NCBI GenBank assembly: GCA_022865355.1
Contig: JALHST010000029.1
Coordinates: 1 to 46,021 of the forward strand
Origin: Maribacter sp.
GTDB taxonomy: Bacteria > Bacteroidota > Bacteroidia > Flavobacteriales > Flavobacteriaceae
Direction: 5' to 3'
Length of the DNA stretch: 46,021 nt
Part shown: piece by piece, positions 7,101 to 14,621 of the stretch
Layout of the letters: each line of letters begins with the position of its first letter
Position numbering within the stretch: the first letter of the stretch is position 1
Notes under the pieces: model-generated
Database searches by the model: none
Told to the model about the DNA's origin: nothing
The model's input: the letters and a program-made list of their open reading frames with translations, nothing else
Made by a program: the position numbers and the translations under genes

Positions 7101-9835
7101 TCTGCAAGTTTTTCGTCCAACGCCGTGTTGTTTAAAACTACTGGTGGAAGACCTTCTAACGATTCAAAGGTCACACCTTCGGGAAGTCCTTCCACGGTAA
7201 AAGGCGGTACATATTCCGGGTTATTGGCATCGGCCCTATAGTAAGAAGTTATGTCCTGCCCATATTCAAATTGGGCATTGTTGGCAAGAATATTCAGGGC
7301 TAATTTGCCTTCATCAAAGAAATATGCCGGGTCAGAGGCACCTCCATCTGCACCTCCAGGGGTTATACTGTTTGTAACAACGAACAAAGCGGGATTGCCG
7401 GAGAAAGTAGGAACAGTGGCAGTAATGACAGACTGACCATCCTCTGTTATAATTTGAACATCCTCCAACGGCTGATCATTAAACAAAATTTCAAAATCAT
7501 CAACATTTTCTGGAAAGAACTCGCCAATGATGGTCACGGTGAAAGGTTCCGCACTCGGTGTTTTTCCATCTTCGACCCTAAGTTCGGTTATTTTGGCCGT
7601 TTGTGATGCAATCGTTTTAAAGGCGGCTAGTGTATTTAAAAATCCAGCGGCCGACCCGTCGGCAGCGGCGAATGGGGTAGCTGAACTTTTAAATAACTGC
7701 AATGCTTGATCCGCCGAGTAGGTTGTGGATCCAGATCCATCCGGAAACCAAGAAGGTGCGGCAGACATTAATAATGCCATGGCACCCGCCAAATGCGGTG
7801 CCGATGCCGAAGTGCCATAAAAGTTCAAAACACCATCTTTATCACACGTGTCACATTGAGCATTTTGGCCTATAGTAGTAGACGCCGTATTACCGCCGTC
7901 TGGCGCGTAAAGATCAATGGCCAGCGTAGTGCCATCTTTCAATAAGCCACCATAGGAAGAGAAAGTTTCGGCTACCGGACTACTGGCCTTACGATAATCT
8001 ACCGCCCCTGTGGTAATCGAAGCTGGATTCATGGCATGACCACTCACCGTGGGGGCACCGTTACCAAAATATTCTGGAAATTTCAGTCCATCGGGCGTCC
8101 CATCTGCCGCCGCGGTATGAAATGCAATATATCGAAAAGGCACATTGGTAGGGCCGTTAGCACTGGTAATTAGAATATTGGCATTTCCTGAACCTGTAGC
8201 CCGAAAAACGATAATCTCTGTGGGGTCCCCGGCGATATTTACACGATTGCTACCTACCAGCAATCTGCCAAGATCATCTACTATGTAAATGTCCAGATCT
8301 TCAAGGGCGCCTGCACTGCCTTGTGAAGCCAACAATTCTTTCCATTGTAAGGCAATTAAATAGGTGCCAGGGTCTACATGTATTTTTTGCAAGTAATCCC
8401 CCGTACCATCAAATAGATGCGCCCTGGTTGAGCTTCCAGTAGGAATAAAATTTGTAACCGGTACATTTGAAGAGGCAGCGAAAGTACTTTGATAACTTTT
8501 ATTCGCTAAATTTCCCGCGGAAGTGACATGAAATTTTCCAGGTTGGCTCACAAAGGATTGTATAGCGGTAGCTATTCGACCGGTTCCAAGAAAAAAGGGC
8601 TCGGTTATAAAAGTGATATCGTCTACGACCATATCACAGCTTAGGGCCAAGGCATTGAAACCCTCTTCAAATTGGCGAGGGGAGGCTGTTGCGGTATGAA
8701 ATTGCAATGCCGCACCTGGCGCTACATCATGCAGTATCTGCATCATGGCCCTACCTTCATCTGAAGATTTAGATGCATTATCCTTCACAATAATTGGATC
8801 GGCAGGCAATTCCCCATTGGCAATATCAAGAGCGGCAAACGATTCCCCAGGGAGGGCCATGTCATAGCTGTCGGACAGTACTCCTATGGTAATGCCTTTA
8901 CCATCGACCGGCACAATTGCCCCATCGGCATCAACCGTACGAAATGACGCTCGAACTATATTTGAAGTCTGGGCGGCATCTCCTTGTGTGATAACGCCAC
9001 CTGAATTATTGGTGGCAGGATATACCGGCCTTGCAAAGTTTATATATGGTTTAGTCAGGTTATTAATAGAGTAATCGTTCAAAAGACATAGGTCTGGCTT
9101 CGTAAAATACACATCAATGACCGCAAATCGACTCAATTGATCAACTAAACTTTCTGAGGAACCAGCTTCATATAATAAAAAATCAGAGCTTGGTATGTTA
9201 AATGGAGGACCTTGCAATAAAGTGATTAAATTCGCCAATTGCCCATTATTCGGTACAATTTCAATGAGTACCTTGTCGTCTTTTAATTGGAAAATGAGAG
9301 GTGAAGGGATCAGCGAGACTGGGTTATCGCATAAGGAGCTGAGTTCTTGCCCTATAATTTCATACGATTTTCCATTATTTAGTACAGGTTCGATAAACCC
9401 GTCATTGACTGAGCATTTAGAAGAATTTGCATTCGCAATAACGGTATGCGTATTGCCATTACTGATGATGGTCCATTCAACATAATCGCCAGGGCCAAAT
9501 TCTTTGGTGAAAACTTTGTTAACCGAGCCAGATTTAAATTTATTCAATCCTTTCGCTACCCGCTTGCCATTATTCGATTTAATGATACTACCATTTTCAT
9601 CAATGACCACCTCTTTATTTGTAGGGTTTACATAGCCGAAACTTGCCTGAAGTAATCCATTCGAAAGATCTTTTACACAATAAACAACCGGGATGATATC
9701 CTTGTTTTTTTGAGCATGACCAACAAATACAAAGAAAAGGCAAAATAGCAGTGGTAACTGCCATCTGAAATTGGCATAATTTTTATTGCGATGGGTTCTC
9801 TGGGCATCAATACTAACAAAATACCTTTTTTTCAT
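4160..9835 (-). CDS. Giant T9SS-secreted subtilisin-like protein with MBG domains and KFQAVVS repeats
   Basis: I chose the ATG at 9835 (MKKRYF) over the in-frame ATG at 9877, because it leaves a recognisable signal peptide ending GHAQ near residue 42 of a 1891-residue protein. A subtilisin-like domain spans about 300-720: Asp322 (LSDSYD) and Ser676 (GTSASAPH) are present, but the expected His is replaced by Glu360 in DEGRAMM. An IPT/Ig-like segment follows, then about five to six MBG-type Ig-like repeats marked by xxYGxxP/YGD motifs. Within one of them sit seven copies of KFQAVVS (residues about 1019-1132). The last roughly 75 residues (HPNPVKDG through FSVVKE) form a T9SS type A sorting domain. 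It should therefore be exported by Sec and T9SS and anchored or released outside. Substrate and protease activity are unknown. Confidence 0.92.
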   Translation of the reverse strand: MKKRYFVSIDAQRTHRNKNYANFRWQLPLLFCLFFVFVGHAQKNKDIIPVVYCVKDLSNGLLQASFGYVNPTNKEVVIDENGSIIKSNNGKRVAKGLNKFKSGSVNKVFTKEFGPGDYVEWTIISNGNTHTVIANANSSKCSVNDGFIEPVLNNGKSYEIIGQELSSLCDNPVSLIPSPLIFQLKDDKVLIEIVPNNGQLANLITLLQGPPFNIPSSDFLLYEAGSSESLVDQLSRFAVIDVYFTKPDLCLLNDYSINNLTKPYINFARPVYPATNNSGGVITQGDAAQTSNIVRASFRTVDADGAIVPVDGKGITIGVLSDSYDMALPGESFAALDIANGELPADPIIVKDNASKSSDEGRAMMQILHDVAPGAALQFHTATASPRQFEEGFNALALSCDMVVDDITFITEPFFLGTGRIATAIQSFVSQPGKFHVTSAGNLANKSYQSTFAASSNVPVTNFIPTGSSTRAHLFDGTGDYLQKIHVDPGTYLIALQWKELLASQGSAGALEDLDIYIVDDLGRLLVGSNRVNIAGDPTEIIVFRATGSGNANILITSANGPTNVPFRYIAFHTAAADGTPDGLKFPEYFGNGAPTVSGHAMNPASITTGAVDYRKASSPVAETFSSYGGLLKDGTTLAIDLYAPDGGNTASTTIGQNAQCDTCDKDGVLNFYGTSASAPHLAGAMALLMSAAPSWFPDGSGSTTYSADQALQLFKSSATPFAAADGSAAGFLNTLAAFKTIASQTAKITELRVEDGKTPSAEPFTVTIIGEFFPENVDDFEILFNDQPLEDVQIITEDGQSVITATVPTFSGNPALFVVTNSITPGGADGGASDPAYFFDEGKLALNILANNAQFEYGQDITSYYRADANNPEYVPPFTVEGLPEGVTFESLEGLPPVVLNNTALDEKLAEGGYPIVFDYVITPSFGDQDYDHDLYQINFISGYIDPDEGKVGYLTINKKDLTITPEPLTVTYGDAILNTLRYDYDATGISDNSRETGFYSLIDATHQSDYKDGLPNKFQAVVSKFQAVVSGYDLLDLLNGGSWSASERTIQNKFQAVVSGMNTINLDNENFTNYIDARLAYDNGTTNKFQAVVSKFQAVVSAEDLFSGVVDLGIENKFQAVVSKFQAVVSTDDPDRPYSGYESVFSIIDAEDAPPDDGSDPDRAISDMYSLNMITGLDVTPGTEGHVIYPGAFLNAMSANFNITYAQGSLTVLPKDLTASINNLIIPYGTHITKNNLISSFDGWAFEGEYQESLATVFPEEDGGIPYYFIKEGGDGTELEIDDLKEIGDYAIKIRNPENYLISNTINDTYGTLTIEPATLAFNPVAIQIAYGDIPVIDPAGITGFAEGEDATVLEGNDGNIPYYFKKVDGDGTTYVIGEKMDVGVYDIFITDDPMDNYLIVPDANRGTLTVNEATLSFNPEAVEFKYGEIPNIDPAGITGFAEGEDAAVLEGTDGKIPYYFKKVDGDDTTYTIGQKIDVGEYGIFITDDLNDNYIIVPDVNRGTLTISKAPLTFNPVAPTIKYGETPVIDPRFGPFAYDDDPITVFPNGIPYYFVDASGNEIGQDDNLNVGDYEIWITETESVPQNYTIDYGISHGQLTILKESLYATIQDLVVDEGTTIDASMITTAITGYVNNETQQNVFSGGIQYRIEDVAGNPYMGDAGVYFIKIIEPANFNYMIEYLRIGTVYINSSNNMRKIRTYTDCVEENPGDPDGLFYIAHFRYENPNDEAIYILEGPENLLSGPAQYSGELPIKFLPGEHTFEIRFDGNTLKWELTSMDSNHKTSTTTNVNANSNKCDASSTTNTSGIPKYVLHPNPVKDGILYIEQDISAMVTLDVFDFYGILYLHNQLNGTNAPTTHVIDMSGYPNGMYFIRLSANDDVQVFSVVKE
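6440..6781 (-). repeat. Seven-copy 21-bp protein-coding repeat (KFQAVVS)
   Basis: Seven 21-bp units encode the identical heptapeptide KFQAVVS at 6440-6460, 6461-6481, 6527-6547, 6548-6568, 6653-6673, 6740-6760 and 6761-6781. Six form three tandem pairs and one (6653-6673) stands alone. The units differ at synonymous positions (for example GTGGTGAGC, GTAGTCAGT and GTAGTAAGT for VVS) while the peptide never changes, which points to selection on the peptide rather than recent DNA duplication. Spacers of 15-28 residues are unrelated to each other. In four cases an Asn precedes the first heptad. Confidence 0.95.
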
Positions 9836-9877
9836 AGATGATCGATTATATATAATGCCTAAATCTAAATTTGCCAT

Positions 9878-10463
9878 TTTAATAGTAGCATTTTAAAGCA
9901 ATATTTGGTGCAACTTAAAGTCTCATTACATAAAAATAGGAACCAATAAAAATTGAGAAATGATAATTCCCAACTAAATACTATATCCCTGAGCCTGTCT
10001 CCAACTTTTTACATTGAATTGGAACAAGAATTTCTACTATTTTTTAGTGTTGTATAAACAATAGTAATAACCAAAAGTCACAAGGGGGGGGGGTAAAAGG
10101 CTCAAAAAAACCTTAATTTGTTGCTAAAAGGCAATAATAACGACTGCCAATAAAAGCTAGGCACAAAAAAAAATTACAAATTCTGGTAGAATGTGGGGAT
10201 GATTCTATCATAAAAATATCAAATTAATTTCGATTTTAATGCTTATTTGCCAGCATAATGCAACATTTGGTACGAATGTAGGATTATTCGTATAATTTCG
10301 CATAGGGCCCTTGGAGCGGGAAATTTGCTTGACCAGGGCTATTTTTTCGTAGTATTTAAATAGTTTTATTCTGCAACGACTACTAAATTTTATAATTACA
10401 AACCGTTGGCCGTTACCCTGCCCAACCCAGAATTAAAAAGGATTCCTTTCTACAACATTATCA
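9878..10463. other. Intergenic region, 586 bp, with a G10 tract
   Basis: No coding frame is convincing here. The region should carry the promoter of the giant secreted protein operon (minus strand) and the end of the rhamnose operon transcript. It contains an uninterrupted run of ten G at 10084-10093 and two near-identical 14-mers, GCAATATTTGGTGC at 9898-9911 and GCAACATTTGGTAC at 10260-10273 (12 of 14 identical). No exact TAnnTTTG box was found on the minus strand. Confidence 0.5.
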
Positions 10464-11876
10464 TCAGTTTATCTTCCTTTGCCACATTCTACTAAAAACC
10501 AAAAACAGTATTCCGCAAAAGAGCCAAGCCGGTAGCGTAACAAAGGAAAGGAAGATATCAAATTGTAGGGAGATAAAATAAAAGAGCCCAAAACTGATGG
10601 CCCAGGCAAAAAGGACCGCTTTGTTATATTTTATATTGGCTACTTCCGCATAATTTTTTACGATTCCCGCTTGTTTATGAAAGAAATGTTCAAAAACAAT
10701 AACGGCCCCTATCGGCGCTAGGATAAAACCATACAAGGCTACAAAATCCAATAACTTCATTGCAAATGCCGGAAAAATTCCCGCCACGGTGGCAACCGTC
10801 CCGGCGATAATCGTCACCCAAAACGTCGACACTTTGGGCATGATGGCCTGAAACGCGAGTCCGGCCCTATAAATCGTCGGATTGGCCGTCGTCCATCCGG
10901 CTAGGATGACCGCGATGATCCCGAAAACGCCTAAGGCATTATAGGCCAAAGGTCCAGGGGCCACGTTGGGGGCCTGCCCGTTCGATAAGATTAGCTGTGC
11001 CTCGGGTGATTGAAGATACACGGCATACAACAAGGCGGCCGCGATCCAGGCCATGTAATGGCCCACATACATCCCTGCAGCGGTGGTCCAACCTGAATTC
11101 GCACTTTTGGCAAATCGAAAAACTGAAAGATCCGACATCCCGACATGCATAGCGGCATTGGCAAACCAAGACCAGATGACCACGTGCCAGAACGTATACT
11201 TGATCTGTCCTGGGAAAGGATCGGAGCCCTCCCCCCAAATATTCCAGAAATCGGAGAAATTTTTGACTCCCAATTGGTTGATCGCCACGATGCCGCAGGC
11301 CAAGAAAGCCAACACAATGAAAGGCGCCATCCAATTGGCCGCCATTGATACCATCGTGAAGCCTTTGGCCGCTACGATCGATATAATCGCACCAATGCCG
11401 ATTACGATCAGTATCCAGGTCATGCCATTCGGCATGGTATCGGTGAGTTTGGGCATTTCCATATCAAAAGGGATGCCTACCGCGGTCGCCGAAACGGTAA
11501 TCATGGCCCCGGCCAGAAAACAGAATAGGATGCCATTGGCCAGATTATACCCGATCACCAATTTCTTGCCGCAGATCTTTTCCAATTGATAATAGAGGGT
11601 GAGTCGGTATTGAACGGCAATTTCGGCCGTCAGGAACCTCCAACTGAGTACGGCCAAGAAATTTCCCAGGAGCAAGCCAATGATGAGATCAAAGGCGCTT
11701 ACCCCGGCGGTCAGGAACAAGGGACCAATCACAAATTCGGTCCCTGCCGCATGTTCTCCTGCATACATTCCTAAAAAACTGGTCCAGCCTTTTAAATTCG
11801 ATTTGGGTACCGGGACACGCTCGAATTCCCCACCTGCTTTTTCTTCTATTTCTTCTTCAAAATTATATTGGCTCAT
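10464..11876 (-). CDS. NCS1-like (purine-cytosine permease family) transporter, candidate rhamnose importer
   Basis: This 470-residue, strongly hydrophobic protein has about twelve membrane segments. The N-terminal pattern (KGWTSFLGMYAGEHAAGTEF and a following GPLFLTAGVSAFDLIIG segment) and overall layout resemble the NCS1/cytosine permease family of cation-coupled nucleobase transporters. It is the last gene of the rhamnose operon, 24 bp after the kinase, in the place where a sugar importer is expected; no RhaT, MFS or ABC transporter is present in the operon. The inferred job is uptake of L-rhamnose or a related sugar across the inner membrane. Family placement is from memory of motifs and moderately secure; the substrate is inferred only from context. 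Confidence 0.8.
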   Translation of the reverse strand: MSQYNFEEEIEEKAGGEFERVPVPKSNLKGWTSFLGMYAGEHAAGTEFVIGPLFLTAGVSAFDLIIGLLLGNFLAVLSWRFLTAEIAVQYRLTLYYQLEKICGKKLVIGYNLANGILFCFLAGAMITVSATAVGIPFDMEMPKLTDTMPNGMTWILIVIGIGAIISIVAAKGFTMVSMAANWMAPFIVLAFLACGIVAINQLGVKNFSDFWNIWGEGSDPFPGQIKYTFWHVVIWSWFANAAMHVGMSDLSVFRFAKSANSGWTTAAGMYVGHYMAWIAAALLYAVYLQSPEAQLILSNGQAPNVAPGPLAYNALGVFGIIAVILAGWTTANPTIYRAGLAFQAIMPKVSTFWVTIIAGTVATVAGIFPAFAMKLLDFVALYGFILAPIGAVIVFEHFFHKQAGIVKNYAEVANIKYNKAVLFAWAISFGLFYFISLQFDIFLSFVTLPAWLFCGILFLVFSRMWQRKIN

Positions 11877-11900
11877 GGTACTTGGTTCGTTAGTTGGTTG

Positions 11901-13274
11901 TTATTTTATTTTGACTGGCAACTGTTTTTTAAGTGCATAATTACTTTTTAAAAAGTCGGGAGGCAAGGTGTTGTTCTTTAGTACGATTACGGCACCTAGG
12001 GCAGAACCCAATGCCGAATGGGTGGTATAAATCGTTACTTCCCCCAAATAAAAAGTCAAAAGGGTTATATACACTTCGTTGTCGGTAAAACCGCCATCAA
12101 TATATAGCTCGTCGATGGTTTGTTCCCCTATTGCCGATCGAATACTCCGCACTTGTAATTCGACGAGTTCTCGCAGCAATCGGTGGTAGGCATGTTTATA
12201 ATCCCCGTAGGGAAGATTGGTCGCTGAAGGCATGTTCCCACCTTCTAAATACTTCCATTTGAAGAAAGGTTGGGCATCTTTTCTGACTTCCATAAAAATA
12301 TCGGCATCGAATACCACCTGCTTATGAAATTCAAGTGGTACATTATAGTGGGTGGCCAAAACCGTGACTTGATGTACGTATTCATTTCCGAGAAATAGTC
12401 GGGACACCTTTACCGGTCGACCATCGATCTGCATATTAAAAATGCAACCGTTCCGAATATCTTCATCGGTCAACAAGCCTCTTGCAAACGGATTGATAGC
12501 TATGCTCCAGGTTCCCGTAGAAACCAGCACAAAGGGCTTTTTGACACATCGAATATAGGGCAGCAAGGCTGAGGAACTATCGTGGATACCTACGCCGACG
12601 CGGATGGTTTTCCCGTAAAAATCAATGGGGTAGGTTGTATCGGTAGGTACAATTGGCGGCAAAATGGGGTCGATATGCTCTTTGTAGACCCATTCGTGGT
12701 AATCATTTTTTTCAAAATCCCAAAAAATGGTATGGCAACCGATACTGCTATATTCGTTCACTGGAATACCGGTGAACACATAGCTCAGGTACTGGGGCAG
12801 GTGTAGGGAGTATTTTACCCTTTTATAGATTTCTGGTCTTTTGTATTTGAGCCAATACAATTGCATGCCCGAATTCAGCATGCCCAATTTAAGGGAACCG
12901 GTCGTTCTTAAAAATTCTTCCTCGGGGCCATAGGTGTCATAAAAAGTATTTAGTATCCCATCCTTTAAGGGCTTCATATAATTGTAGAGCGGGGTAAGCG
13001 TTTTTCCATTTTCGTCAATGTGTACCAAACTGGCCCCATAACATGAAAAGTTCAGCGTCTCTATTTCATATTGCTGTGAAAGAAGGATTCGTTGAAAAAC
13101 TGCCTTTATCCAGTGCACCAGGGCCTCCAAATTCTCAGTGGGAAACCCGTCTTCATCGGCTATTTCATCAAAGCTCGTGTACTCTCGGTAGACTTCATGG
13201 TAATGCGTATCAAAAAGGAAAAACTTTTTGTTCGTCTTGCCAATGTCGAATACAGCCGATACCTTGATACTCAT
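11901..13274 (-). CDS. FGGY-family carbohydrate kinase, probable rhamnulokinase
   Basis: The protein of 457 residues starts with MSIKVSAVFDIGKTNKKFF, the N-terminal ATP-binding strand of FGGY kinases. The motif GIHDSSSALLPY carries the expected catalytic Asp232, and STGTWS (phosphate loop) and the C-terminal IDGGFTDN segment are also typical. The frame stays open upstream to a TTG at 13301, but the ATG at 13274 is preferred: it is preceded by AAGGA, lies 10 bp after the isomerase stop, and gives the usual FGGY N-terminus. It would phosphorylate L-rhamnulose to L-rhamnulose 1-phosphate between the isomerase and the aldolase encoded in the same operon. It is divergent from E. coli RhaB, so a related ketose substrate cannot be excluded. 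Confidence 0.88.
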   Translation of the reverse strand: MSIKVSAVFDIGKTNKKFFLFDTHYHEVYREYTSFDEIADEDGFPTENLEALVHWIKAVFQRILLSQQYEIETLNFSCYGASLVHIDENGKTLTPLYNYMKPLKDGILNTFYDTYGPEEEFLRTTGSLKLGMLNSGMQLYWLKYKRPEIYKRVKYSLHLPQYLSYVFTGIPVNEYSSIGCHTIFWDFEKNDYHEWVYKEHIDPILPPIVPTDTTYPIDFYGKTIRVGVGIHDSSSALLPYIRCVKKPFVLVSTGTWSIAINPFARGLLTDEDIRNGCIFNMQIDGRPVKVSRLFLGNEYVHQVTVLATHYNVPLEFHKQVVFDADIFMEVRKDAQPFFKWKYLEGGNMPSATNLPYGDYKHAYHRLLRELVELQVRSIRSAIGEQTIDELYIDGGFTDNEVYITLLTFYLGEVTIYTTHSALGSALGAVIVLKNNTLPPDFLKSNYALKKQLPVKIK

Positions 13275-13284
13275 TCCTTGCTTC

Positions 13285-14565
13285 TTAAAGTCCCGATGCA
13301 ACGGTATTTTTACCTCTTTCCCGTATCAATTGTTCGCGGATCTTTAGGGAACGAAAAGTCTTGAGGGGATGTATTGTCCCACCCCGCCTTAATCGCGCCG
13401 CTTCCAAGAGGGGCCTGACATCGGTGCGAAAGGCGTCTTGCAGAATTTCTTGACAAACCACAACATCGTTGGCTTCTTGCGCCGACTTTAATTGTGATTG
13501 ATCGATCAAAAGTGCCTTGGCATAAGCTTCTTGAATGGCCTCGAGTGATTGTATCAAATCTTCCAAGGGGTCTTTTATATTATGGCTGGCATCGATCATC
13601 CACGCGGGATATGGATTTTGCGGATTGTTCAGCATGCCATACACCAGTTCGTTAAAGATCAAGAACAGGGCGTAGGGCTTGACACTGCCTACGGTACTGT
13701 CATCATCCCCATACTTGCTGTCATTGAAATGAAAACCACCCAATTTTCCTTTGAGCATCAAGGTAGAAACGATCTGTTCAATGTTCGTATTGGGCAAATG
13801 ATGCCCCAAATCTACCAAGGTATAGGCCCTATCTCCGCAGGCATTCGCCAGCATAAACGAAGTGCCCCAATCTTGGATGACCGTGCTGTAAAAATTGGGT
13901 TCATAGGGTTTGTATTCTATAAACAGTTTCCAATCGGAGGGAAGGGCAGCATAAATTTCCTTTAGACTGTCCTCGGTGTGCTGAAGCGCTGTTTGAAAAT
14001 TGCGCTGGCCTGGAAAATTGGCGCCGTCCGCCAACCAGACCGTAAGACTTTTCGAACCTAATTTTTTGCCGATGTCAACAACCTCGATATTGTGTTTCAC
14101 GGCTTGCTTTCGAACGGCTGAACGGTTTGCACTTAAAGAACCGTACTTGTAGCTTTCCTTCGCATTTTTCTGATCTTGGAAGGTATTTGAATTGACGGCG
14201 TCAAAAAGCAGTTCATGACTTGCGGCCAATTCCTTGATGGCCGTATAATCGCTTGGAACATCCCACGGAATGTGCAAGGATATGGCCCCGGCCGTCTGGG
14301 TTAAACTTTGCAAAATGCCTACATCTTCGATTTTTTGTTCCAAGGTGGCTGGCTCCCCATAAAAAGAAAACCTTCCGAAGCGGGTACCCCCGGCCCCCAA
14401 CGCCCAACTGGGAATGGCAACTTGAAAGGCGGCCAATTGATCAATGATCGCTTCCACTTCGCCTCCCGCATGCCTCAGGGTATGTGATAGGAAGTCGAAC
14501 CGTTCAGTATGGGATTTCAAATGCGGCTTGTTTTCTTCGGCTATTCGCTCTTTGGTAATTCTCAT
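13285..14565 (-). CDS. rhaI: L-rhamnose isomerase, RhaI type
   Basis: At 426 residues it matches the size of the Pseudomonas stutzeri-type L-rhamnose isomerase (about 430). It is a TIM-barrel enzyme of the xylose-isomerase-like superfamily; likely metal ligands are visible in IEYKPYEP, LVDLGHH and GGFHFNDSKYGDDD. It interconverts L-rhamnose and L-rhamnulose in the cytoplasm. It lacks the E. coli RhaA architecture. Upstream lies the DUF3500 lipoprotein gene (56 bp gap) and downstream the kinase (10 bp gap), so it is an internal gene of the rhamnose operon. Assignment is strong from family and context together. Confidence 0.92.
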   Translation of the reverse strand: MRITKERIAEENKPHLKSHTERFDFLSHTLRHAGGEVEAIIDQLAAFQVAIPSWALGAGGTRFGRFSFYGEPATLEQKIEDVGILQSLTQTAGAISLHIPWDVPSDYTAIKELAASHELLFDAVNSNTFQDQKNAKESYKYGSLSANRSAVRKQAVKHNIEVVDIGKKLGSKSLTVWLADGANFPGQRNFQTALQHTEDSLKEIYAALPSDWKLFIEYKPYEPNFYSTVIQDWGTSFMLANACGDRAYTLVDLGHHLPNTNIEQIVSTLMLKGKLGGFHFNDSKYGDDDSTVGSVKPYALFLIFNELVYGMLNNPQNPYPAWMIDASHNIKDPLEDLIQSLEAIQEAYAKALLIDQSQLKSAQEANDVVVCQEILQDAFRTDVRPLLEAARLRRGGTIHPLKTFRSLKIREQLIRERGKNTVASGL

Positions 14566-14621
14566 GGGATACTGATTTCAATGTACTGTTGTATTCAGGC
14601 TTCATTTCAAAATTCCGAGGA

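Noticed and set aside
11083-11589. 168-codon plus-strand frame opposite the permease gene
   Set aside because: Shadow frame antisense to a clear membrane protein; no independent features.
11901-13301. Longer kinase starting at TTG 13301
   Set aside because: It would overlap the isomerase stop and add residues absent from FGGY kinases; ATG 13274 has AAGGA in front and the standard N-terminus.
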